Shown: positions 32,104 through 39,015 of the stretch, in pieces | Numbering within the stretch: position 1 is the first letter of the stretch | How the letters are laid out: each line of letters begins with the position of its first letter | NCBI GenBank assembly: GCA_947466425.1 | Contig: CANIBZ010000002.1 | Location: forward strand, 58,840-122,839 | DNA: 64,000 nucleotides | Direction: 5' to 3' | Origin: Flavobacteriales bacterium | GTDB taxonomy: Bacteria; Bacteroidota; Bacteroidia; Flavobacteriales_D; Sanyastnellaceae | Notes under the pieces: model-generated | Told to the model about the DNA's origin: nothing | Databases searched by the model: none | Seen by the model: the letters and a program-made list of their open reading frames with translations, nothing else | Made by a program: the position numbers and the translations under genes

Positions 32104-32832
32104 ATGAATCTCGCATCTTACTCAAAATCAATAGCGCTCTGCGGCATTTTTTTCGCAACAGCCCAATTCTGTGCCGCTCAGCACTATGTTATCCTGCAAA
32201 ACGGAGATTCAATTGCCGGAATTCGATTGACGTACGATGCGCCCATTGCGCAGAATGCTTATTTCACGCTGGATCAGAACAGATGGAAGGCCAATGAGAT
32301 TACGAAGTTCAGTAACAACAACGGGACCTTTGCGAACCTTTCACTCATTCACGGAATAGATACAGAACGCTACGCCGTGCGGATTAAAAAAGGAAGAGTG
32401 GCCAATGCCTTTGAAGAAATTCCATTCGGGGTGTATTGCGACGATACACTAAAGGTTTATCCGGGTATGAAGAAGATTAATAAACTTCTCGCGTCAGGAA
32501 AAGAACTCGACTACTACAACATAGGCAACGGTCCGGTGTATGCGGCGAATTACAAGAATATGATCAGAGACTTTAGTTCGAATAGTGAATCGACTTATTA
32601 CATTCAACATCACCGCAAACTCAAGCGCACGCAGATTGCTTTGTTAACAGCAGGTTTGAGCATTCTATCGTATGAATTTTTTCGTCAAGATAATTTCGAA
32701 TTCACCCCTGTTTTCGCACTCGGAACCATTATATCTCTCTCTCCGTTGTTGGTTCAAACACCGAAGAAAGATGACATTTGGATTGCCTTCGATGAGTTCA
32801 ACAAAATCTCTGATTTTCCAATTACGAAGTAG
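32104..32832 (+). CDS. Secreted protein of unknown function with a repeat-derived C-terminus
   Basis: 242 residues, signal peptide 1-25 (ending FCAAQ). The mature start (HYVILQNGDSIAGIRLTYD) resembles the short NGD-containing domain that opens the secreted protein at 35454; a hydrophobic segment occurs near residues 182-215. No family is recognised. The last ~10 codons (NKISDFPITK and TAG) are the first 34-bp unit of repeat array H, so the repeat has either replaced or extended the native end. TAAATTCG (32091-32098) ends 5 nt before the ATG. Confidence 0.65.
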   Translation: MNLASYSKSIALCGIFFATAQFCAAQHYVILQNGDSIAGIRLTYDAPIAQNAYFTLDQNRWKANEITKFSNNNGTFANLSLIHGIDTERYAVRIKKGRVANAFEEIPFGVYCDDTLKVYPGMKKINKLLASGKELDYYNIGNGPVYAANYKNMIRDFSSNSESTYYIQHHRKLKRTQIALLTAGLSILSYEFFRQDNFEFTPVFALGTIISLSPLLVQTPKKDDIWIAFDEFNKISDFPITK

Positions 32833-32971
32833 GAACAAAATCTCTGATTTTCCCATTACGCAGTAGGAATAAAATCTTCGATTTTCCAATTACGAAGTAG
32901 GAATAACGAAGTTCCCACAACGCAGTTCTCACAACGCAGTTCCAACAACGCAGTTCCAACAACACAGTTCC
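32801..32971 (+). repeat. 34-bp/14-bp repeat array H
   Basis: Three 34-bp units start at 32803, 32837 and 32871, each with hairpin AAAATC-loop-GATTTT (loops TCT, TCT, TTC) followed by CC(A/C)ATTACGnAGTAGGAA. Then four 14-bp units at 32911, 32925, 32939 and 32953 (GTTCCAACAACGCA type) and a last GTTCC. The left end lies inside the coding region of the gene at 32104, and the right end touches the stop codon (32972-32974) of the convergent gene. The 34-bp unit is the same as in array F, 1.9 kb away. Confidence 0.9.
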
Positions 32972-33397
32972 TCAATCGTTCATCAAACTCAACACAATCA
33001 TCTTCCGCTCAGAGGTGTTAATGGTGTTCGCACGGAATTTAGCACACTCTGAAATGTCTTCAATCTTCCCGTCTTTCACCACTAAGACCAATGAAAGTCT
33101 GTATCCCGATCTGTTTCCAACAAACTCAACGGCGCGGTCTAAAAAGTGATCGCAGCCTTTTCCTAGGCATGTTCCGTGACTCTCTTTAAGATGCAAATCG
33201 GAGAAGCCTTTGAACATGTCAAAGGCCTGTTCAAGTCGACCAATGAACTTCGCTTTTGGAATTTCCATATAAGTCTCTCTTTCTAGAATTAGATCGATCA
33301 TTTCAAGATCCATTCGCTTGAAGAAATGCACGAAGGCATCGCGTTGAGTCATCGGTTCTTTTTCCTTGGGTTCAATGGTGAAGAGAGTGAGTTGCAT
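32972..33397 (-). CDS. Hypothetical protein
   Basis: 141 residues, no signal peptide or membrane segment. Contains a C-x4-C-x? pattern (HGTCLGKGCDHF) and a later cysteine (ECAKF), so a metal or disulfide site is possible. The opening MQLTLFTIEPKEKEPMTQRDAF, followed by two helices, is not recognised. Its stop codon is abutted by the 14-bp units of repeat array H. Confidence 0.55.
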   Translation of the reverse strand: MQLTLFTIEPKEKEPMTQRDAFVHFFKRMDLEMIDLILERETYMEIPKAKFIGRLEQAFDMFKGFSDLHLKESHGTCLGKGCDHFLDRAVEFVGNRSGYRLSLVLVVKDGKIEDISECAKFRANTINTSERKMIVLSLMND

Positions 33398-33422
33398 TTT
33401 TTATTCAGTATGAAATTAATCG

Positions 33423-33442
33423 GGGTGAAAAATATTTCACCC
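33423..33442 (+). repeat. Free-standing GGGyGAAA hairpin
   Basis: GGGTGAAA-AATA-TTTCACCC, perfect 8-bp stem. It is the same element as the hairpins at 9555-9574 and 9688-9705 with both arms changed together (C-G to T-A in the fourth pair). Confidence 0.8.
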
Positions 33443-33485
33443 TGTTAAATTAAATATTATGGGGAGTCGAATTTAGAATGAAAAA

Positions 33486-33502
33486 ATGCATTTGAAATGC
33501 AT
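33486..33502. repeat. 8-bp inverted repeat
   Basis: ATGCATTT-G-AAATGCAT, perfect, one-base centre. Could be a protein-binding palindrome upstream of the gene at 32972-33397 (start 33397); role unknown. Confidence 0.5.
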
Positions 33503-33908
33503 AGGAATTAAAACTTATTAAGGTGGAATTTTATGAACACACCCGTTTATTTTCGGAAAGCGGATGTGAATAAATAAAATTATTTCAAGAATGAAAGGCG
33601 GTGTAGAGTTAAATGAATAAATATCGAACCTGATAAAATCTTTTTCGGCATGAATTTTCTTGATGGTGTTTATGCTGAAAACTTCTTTTGGAGTCCTAGG
33701 AATTTTTAGGAAGATTTGTGTCAGTCTCTTTCGAAGAATAAAATTAAACAGATTTTTTTCAGTGTGCAGAACCTATGCATTGCTGAAAGTTTTCTTTGTG
33801 TTGAATGAATCGTTAGAAAAAATAACAAGGTTGTAATAATTTGAAAATAGAAAAGAGCAGGGTGAATTTTGCTTCGATAAATAAATTGAAAATGTTGGAA
33901 TGGAATTA

Positions 33909-34697
33909 ATGAATACAAGAAAACTGAATTTGGGCATAAGTGCCATGTCACTTTTATTCGTATTGTTAATTTCAGGATGTCATAATCCTCCTTCTATAGA
34001 GGAGACCCTTGCAAGCTTGAGGTCTATGCAACCGGCGAGGTCGCAGAATTCGTCTGTAGAAAATAAACGAACCGACAGTTCAAGTCAAATAGACAATCGC
34101 ACAGCGCCAATGGATTCGGTTACTTATTGGAAAATGGTAAGAGACTCGTGTCCGGAATTGTTCCGGAAAGTTCCATTGAGTCCTTATGAGGCATACGACA
34201 AATGCCAGTCAGGATATTTTGTGGGTGGAGGTTGCGAGAGTTGTATAGATAATTATTTTGAACTCTACGCCAAAGTGCTAAGGAGAAAAAGTGGAAAGGC
34301 GATGAAACCTATTCGAAACGACACACAAGAGGCTTTGCGATTGTTGAATTTTATTTCGGATGAATTGTCTGGTGGAGGCACATTTTATGGGCATATGCTC
34401 GAAAGATCAGAAGGAGAAATGGAGCACAGTCTCTATAAATATGAGCATGGTGAGATGGATTTTAGTACAATTGATTTGGATAAAGAGCGCAGCGCATTGT
34501 TTCGGAAATGGAAGAAGAACATACACAATTCAATTGTAGCGAAGAAGATTGATAATTTCAATGGTGTTTCAGATACTGACTTGGAAAAGCAACTTTTAGA
34601 TTCTTTGTCGAAAATGAAATCGTTAGTGAAAACGCCCTTTACCTTGACCTGTCTCGATGAGTTCGGACATAGTTTTTATTCAGACTTGAAATTTTAA
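33909..34697 (+). CDS. Lipoprotein of unknown function
   Basis: 262 residues from ATG 33909 (33900 possible). The signal peptide ends in a lipobox (LISGC), so the mature protein should be lipidated by Lgt. The rest is helical and soluble, with an internal C-x5-C-x2-C group (DKCQSGYFVGGGCESC). No family is recognised. Thirteen bases upstream of the next unknown gene, so the two probably form an operon. Confidence 0.6.
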   Translation: MNTRKLNLGISAMSLLFVLLISGCHNPPSIEETLASLRSMQPARSQNSSVENKRTDSSSQIDNRTAPMDSVTYWKMVRDSCPELFRKVPLSPYEAYDKCQSGYFVGGGCESCIDNYFELYAKVLRRKSGKAMKPIRNDTQEALRLLNFISDELSGGGTFYGHMLERSEGEMEHSLYKYEHGEMDFSTIDLDKERSALFRKWKKNIHNSIVAKKIDNFNGVSDTDLEKQLLDSLSKMKSLVKTPFTLTCLDEFGHSFYSDLKF

Positions 34698-34709
34698 ATA
34701 ATCATATTT

Positions 34710-35369
34710 ATGAATTCGGATTTAGTTAATGTACTTAAAATTTTGGTTTTGTTTACGCTCGTTGCAGCGCGTTATCACGATCGGATAAGAGATTTTAGGT
34801 TCGGCCAAACGAAAGTCCCAAAACCTAAAAAAGAACGTATGAAAAAACTAATGAAATTTATGAAGCGCACGTGGCGCTTTTGGACACCTAAATACAAGGT
34901 TATGCGAGTTCAAGATGATGTTAAGAAAATCTTGACCGATGCTCAGATTCGTTATCGAGTGAATGTTCCTGATGACGATATTGAGTTCAGTTTTTCAGGC
35001 GATGATGGTCAGAGCTATTCGTTTTATCTTTCAACAGAATCGAAAACTCATTTGCGCTTTTACGTTACGTTTTCACTCGATTTATATCCAGAGGCTTATG
35101 ACAGACTTTGTCATTTATCACAGATGTTTAATGATCGAATTGTAGATGTGAATTTGCGATTGAATATGGAACACAGAAGAATTTCACTTTTCAGCAGTAT
35201 CCCTTTGGAATATGCTCAGCTTAGTCCTGAATTTATTGAAGGACGTCTTTACGATATGAATTTCTATGCAGCTGATATATTGTGGGCTTTTAATAAATTA
35301 TTGAAAACAGAAGAAGAAGCTGTATTTGTCTTTGCTGAGTTGGTAGAGAGAGCTCAAGAAAAGAACTGA
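34710..35369 (+). CDS. Hypothetical protein with N-terminal membrane segment
   Basis: 219 residues. A weak hydrophobic stretch (about 5-20) is followed by a basic region, then a domain of ~140 residues (VMRVQDDVKKILTDAQIRY, FSGDDGQSYSFYLSTE, FYVTFSLDLYPEAY) with the rhythm of the YbjN/TY3-like alpha-beta fold seen in bacterial sensor or chaperone-like proteins; that resemblance is weak. Co-oriented with and close to the lipoprotein gene. Confidence 0.55.
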   Translation: MNSDLVNVLKILVLFTLVAARYHDRIRDFRFGQTKVPKPKKERMKKLMKFMKRTWRFWTPKYKVMRVQDDVKKILTDAQIRYRVNVPDDDIEFSFSGDDGQSYSFYLSTESKTHLRFYVTFSLDLYPEAYDRLCHLSQMFNDRIVDVNLRLNMEHRRISLFSSIPLEYAQLSPEFIEGRLYDMNFYAADILWAFNKLLKTEEEAVFVFAELVERAQEKN

Positions 35370-35453
35370 GTTTAGTTTTATGATTATTACAATCTCGCTG
35401 AACACTTCACAAAAGCCCTTTTTCAATGACCACATTTCTCTTATTTTAGCGAA

Positions 35454-36293
35454 ATGAAAAAAATTCTCCTCCTCCTCACACTTTCGATTTCAACGTTAGT
35501 TGCCTTTTCTCAAGAGGTAAGGAAATCTAAGATTTATTTGAAAAACGGGGACGTTCTTACCGCGCGCATTGTTGGATACAAGCCACAAGAATCTTTCACT
35601 ATAGAGATCTCGGTAAACGCTGTTGTTGATATTCCGTTCAACGATATTGAATACATCGTACTTGATGCAAACAATAAGAACACTTCGAAGCCGGCTGAAC
35701 TAAAGGCTAGCGATATCAATACTATGCCGGTGTCAAAAGAAAAGAAAGCATACGGCGATTTCTATTTCGAGTCGGTGAACGAAGGGGTTGTTGGATTGGG
35801 TGTAGGAAAGATCGGTGGATTCACGATTGACACGCCATTGATTGATCAATGGGGCGGAATTTATGGCTACGATAAACAAACCATTCCGAATACAACGTCA
35901 TTCGGGGGAGTGTATTCTGCAAATGGTATCGGTTACAAGAACTGGGCTTTCGCAGGGATAGGCATTGGTGCAATGGGTTATTCAGACGATATCGGATTCT
36001 CTGTACCATTCATGCTTGACATACGTGCGCGCTTGATGCCAACGAAAAAGATTAGCCCGCTTGTTATGGTTTCAACGGGAATCGCTTACCACAAAGGAAG
36101 CGTAGGTTCTTTCGATTTGAACGATGGTGCAGGAGTATCCTTGAAATTAAACGATCAGATAAACATTCATGCGTTGTTAGCTCACAGCTACATGCGCTAC
36201 TACGGAAGACTTTCAGCTTCGGGTGCTGCTGTTTTAGATGGAATCTATTACAATTACTTCGGAGTGCGCATGGGCGCTAGCTTCAGATTCTAA
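35454..36293 (+). CDS. Secreted protein of unknown function
   Basis: 279 residues, signal peptide 1-19 (ending AFSQ). Residues ~22-70 (SKIYLKNGDVLTARIVGYKPQ to DIEYIVL) form a small beta domain often seen at the start of Bacteroidota secreted proteins; the remaining ~200 residues alternate in a beta-barrel style and end GASFRF with a terminal Phe, suggesting an outer-membrane location. TATTTTAG lies 4 nt before the ATG. Overlaps the convergent T9SS gene by 4 bp. Confidence 0.65.
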   Translation: MKKILLLLTLSISTLVAFSQEVRKSKIYLKNGDVLTARIVGYKPQESFTIEISVNAVVDIPFNDIEYIVLDANNKNTSKPAELKASDINTMPVSKEKKAYGDFYFESVNEGVVGLGVGKIGGFTIDTPLIDQWGGIYGYDKQTIPNTTSFGGVYSANGIGYKNWAFAGIGIGAMGYSDDIGFSVPFMLDIRARLMPTKKISPLVMVSTGIAYHKGSVGSFDLNDGAGVSLKLNDQINIHALLAHSYMRYYGRLSASGAAVLDGIYYNYFGVRMGASFRF

Positions 36294-38170
36294 CGAACCA
36301 ACTGAAACCATCCGCTGCGCTGCTTGGGCGATAAGATGGATTCTCCGTTCGCGTATTCAGCATTAACAACGAAATAATAAACGCCAGTTGAAGCGTCGTT
36401 TCCGTTAATGGTTCCGTTCCAATTGTTATTCGGATCCGTAGATTCGAACACCACCGTTCCCCAACGATTGAAAATCTGAATGGAGTAATTCGCTACAGCT
36501 GTCGTGCTTCCATCTCCGGCAAATACCAAGTGAAACGTTTCGTTGAAACTGTCGTTGGTTGGACTGAAGATGTTTGGCACAACCAAATTCGCGCATTCCG
36601 GAAGATCGAGGGTATAGGTTCCCGAAGCGTCGCATCCGTTCGGATCAAGCGCAGCAACACTTACAGTTGCATTGGAAAGCAATTCAATACTGAAATCGGA
36701 AGAGCCATCGTACCAAAAAATGTTCGAATAAGTTGGGTCAATTCCCAAGATAGTTGGTCCGTCCCAACAACCCGACTGTGTGAGGTTCTGAATGGTGATA
36801 AGTGGATTGTTATTCGCACTAATGAGTTCTGCCGTTGAAGTATAAGTACAACCACCAGGATTGGTGCTTGTGACTTCATAAATACCCACATCTACACCAA
36901 GAAACGAAGTAAATCCAGATGTCAAAGGATTTCCATTTAACGTCCATTCGTTGTTCACAGCTGGGCCATCGCTCACAATATTTAGGGTCAGTTGCTGTGT
37001 TTCTCCAATGCATAAAACCGTTGAAGCAGGAGAGAGTTCGGTTTGAAAATTCTGATAGTCTAACTCAACAGGTGTGCTGGGTGCTATGCAAATGTCGTTC
37101 GGACAAGTCAGCGAATAAACACCGTCGGCATTGGCTGTAAATGAATCAGATATTTCTCCCGCAAGATCAAGGCCATTCATTTGCCATTGATAGGTGCTGC
37201 AAATATTTGTTGTACTAAATACAGTCGGAGAATTGTCGCAAATAACTTCATCAAGATTCGGAGTAATATTCAATGTACTCAACGGAATAACGTTCACTGT
37301 TGCGCCATCGATTAATGTATCTGCGCTGCAACCATTGCTCGCGATTAGGGAATATGTATAAACGCCAGGTGCATTGTAACAAATGGCTGGAGCAATGCTG
37401 TCTAAAAGAGGATCTGCAACACCATTGACAAGCCATGTCCACAAGCCGGGATTACCTGCTGAAGTATTTGTTACTTGAACGCAATCGCCTTCGCAAACGC
37501 TGTTTTCAGATAGACTAAAACTAGCCGTTACAGGAACATCGCTGTTATTCGAAGCTCCTGGTGATGGGGGTAACGTTCCTGAAACCCAAGGATTCACACC
37601 GTCGCAGCTTCTGAATACTGTAAGTCCATCGTTCGATCCTTGTGCAGGTACCGTTTGAATTTGTGTAAAAACAGAGAGAATAGGAACTGTGAATTGCGGG
37701 CAAATTCCAAAAGAATTCGTTGTGAAGGAGGATTGCTGATTCCATTGGCCGCCGCCCCAAACAATACCATCGATAATGGTTCCAATATTGTCAAACAACA
37801 AAAGCTGCTCGGCGCTATTAGTAAGAATTCCTACTTGCGCATTAGGACCTGTTGTGCAACCGCAGGTTCCAATGTTCACATCTACAGGGACTCCAGAATT
37901 CGAAGAGCCAATAACAATGAATCCATTTCCAGGTATGGTTGTCCCGGCTGGCATAGTAACAGAGAAATCTCCATCTGAAAGAATGTAGCATTCAATGTTC
38001 CAGGCGAACGGACAGGTATTGTACAACTCAATCCACTCACCAGTATTCGGTGTGCAGCTTCCGTCGCAAGCACCAGCAGCGTTAACCATGACTTCGTTAA
38101 TGACCACGCACTGACCAATGCTGGTTAGTGTGGAAAGAAGCAACGCCGCTAGGATTGAATAAAACTTCAT
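36290..38170 (-). CDS. T9SS-secreted protein with lamin-tail and PKD-like domains
   Basis: 626 residues, signal peptide 1-19. Residues ~20-150 form a lamin-tail domain (VVINEVMVNAAG, GEWIELYNTC, YILSDGDFSVTMPAGTTIPG, FDNIGTIIDGIVWG). PKD/Ig-like repeats follow (FSLSENSVCEGDCVQVTNTS and others). The end is a type B T9SS domain (VVPNIFSPTNDSFNETFHL, IFNRWGTVVFESTDPNNNWNG, GVYYFVV). Predicted to be exported to the cell surface or medium, perhaps as an adhesin. TACATTTG (38175-38182, minus strand) ends 4 nt before the ATG. Confidence 0.85.
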   Translation of the reverse strand: MKFYSILAALLLSTLTSIGQCVVINEVMVNAAGACDGSCTPNTGEWIELYNTCPFAWNIECYILSDGDFSVTMPAGTTIPGNGFIVIGSSNSGVPVDVNIGTCGCTTGPNAQVGILTNSAEQLLLFDNIGTIIDGIVWGGGQWNQQSSFTTNSFGICPQFTVPILSVFTQIQTVPAQGSNDGLTVFRSCDGVNPWVSGTLPPSPGASNNSDVPVTASFSLSENSVCEGDCVQVTNTSAGNPGLWTWLVNGVADPLLDSIAPAICYNAPGVYTYSLIASNGCSADTLIDGATVNVIPLSTLNITPNLDEVICDNSPTVFSTTNICSTYQWQMNGLDLAGEISDSFTANADGVYSLTCPNDICIAPSTPVELDYQNFQTELSPASTVLCIGETQQLTLNIVSDGPAVNNEWTLNGNPLTSGFTSFLGVDVGIYEVTSTNPGGCTYTSTAELISANNNPLITIQNLTQSGCWDGPTILGIDPTYSNIFWYDGSSDFSIELLSNATVSVAALDPNGCDASGTYTLDLPECANLVVPNIFSPTNDSFNETFHLVFAGDGSTTAVANYSIQIFNRWGTVVFESTDPNNNWNGTINGNDASTGVYYFVVNAEYANGESILSPKQRSGWFQLVR

Positions 38171-38174
38171 TTTG

Positions 38175-38182
38175 CAAATGTA
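38175..38182 (-). promoter_or_regulatory. Promoter -7 element adjoining the T9SS gene start codon
   Basis: Minus-strand TACATTTG, 4 nt before the ATG (38170). Exact TAnnTTTG match. Confidence 0.5.
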
Positions 38183-38233
38183 ATAGGAAGAGGCTTTGTA
38201 ATTCCTATCACATAATGGAAGAAATGCTCTTTG

Positions 38234-38241
38234 TATATTCG
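38234..38241 (+). promoter_or_regulatory. Promoter -7 element adjoining the rhodanese-thioredoxin start codon
   Basis: TATATTCG, 4 nt before ATG 38246; it overlaps an in-frame upstream start and so supports ATG 38246. Confidence 0.45.
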
Positions 38242-38245
38242 TTCC

Positions 38246-38941
38246 ATGAAATATTCAGGCTTATTACTTTTTGTTGCGCTCTTCTTAAGCGCTTGTTCTT
38301 CGAATGGTGGAAATCAAATTCTCGATGCTAAGACATTTTCAGAAAAGTTTAAAGCTACACCCAATGCGGTTTTATTGGATGTTCGGACGGAAGAGGAATT
38401 TGCAAAAGAGTACATTGAAGGAGCTTTGTTAGCCGATTGGAACGGCAATGATTTTCAGAGAAGAATTGATGCTATTGACAAGAATGCACCAGTCTTCGTT
38501 TACTGTTTAAGTGGGGGAAGAAGTTCAAGCGCTGCTGCTGAGATGCGTAAGCAAGGATATAAAGAGGTGTATGAACTTCAAGGAGGAATGTTGAAATGGA
38601 AATCGGCTGGTTTACCTGTTGTTGCAGGAAAGGTGAGTACTTCCGGCGGAATGAGTTCAGAGGAATACAAGACTTTGATTTCAGGTGGAAATGTACTGGT
38701 CGATTTTTCAGCTGAGTGGTGCGCACCTTGTCGCAAGATGAAGCCCTCTTTGGAAGAATTAGCGCAGGAAAATCCAACTTTGAAAATTGTAACCATTGAT
38801 GTGGATCAAAATCCGAATATCGCGACAGAATTAGAAGTAGACGCCCTTCCAACTCTGAAATATTATTCAAATGGGGAATTGAAATTCAGCAATGTTGGAT
38901 TTATTTCGAAAGGGGATCTTAAATTGAAGTTGGGGCTTTAA
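38246..38941 (+). CDS. Rhodanese-thioredoxin fusion lipoprotein
   Basis: 231 residues from ATG 38246. Lipobox LSAC with Cys17, so membrane-anchored and extracytoplasmic. Residues ~24-125 are a rhodanese domain with the active Cys87 in VYCLSGGRS; residues ~135-231 are a thioredoxin domain with W158-C159-A160-P161-C162 and the cis-Pro (DALPTLKYY). The pair could pass sulfane sulfur or electrons within one molecule. Alternative start 15 nt upstream is rejected (overlaps the -7 box). Confidence 0.9.
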   Translation: MKYSGLLLFVALFLSACSSNGGNQILDAKTFSEKFKATPNAVLLDVRTEEEFAKEYIEGALLADWNGNDFQRRIDAIDKNAPVFVYCLSGGRSSSAAAEMRKQGYKEVYELQGGMLKWKSAGLPVVAGKVSTSGGMSSEEYKTLISGGNVLVDFSAEWCAPCRKMKPSLEELAQENPTLKIVTIDVDQNPNIATELEVDALPTLKYYSNGELKFSNVGFISKGDLKLKLGL

Positions 38942-39015
38942 TTCTTTCTCAAGACTTTTTTTTAAGCAACAATTTACCGTCGTTATATATTTGTAAGTAT
39001 ATATAGTAAGTTATT

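Larger units (their letters stand above)
33398..33908. other. Intergenic region of about 510 bp without a gene
   Basis: AT-rich. No frame on either strand looks like protein. Two inverted repeats stand out and are listed separately (33423-33442, 33486-33502). No promoter with both boxes was found in front of the lipoprotein gene. Confidence 0.6.

Noticed and set aside
32801..32971. CRISPR array
   Set aside because: Units are contiguous 34-bp and 14-bp repeats without unique spacers of constant length, and no cas genes are present.
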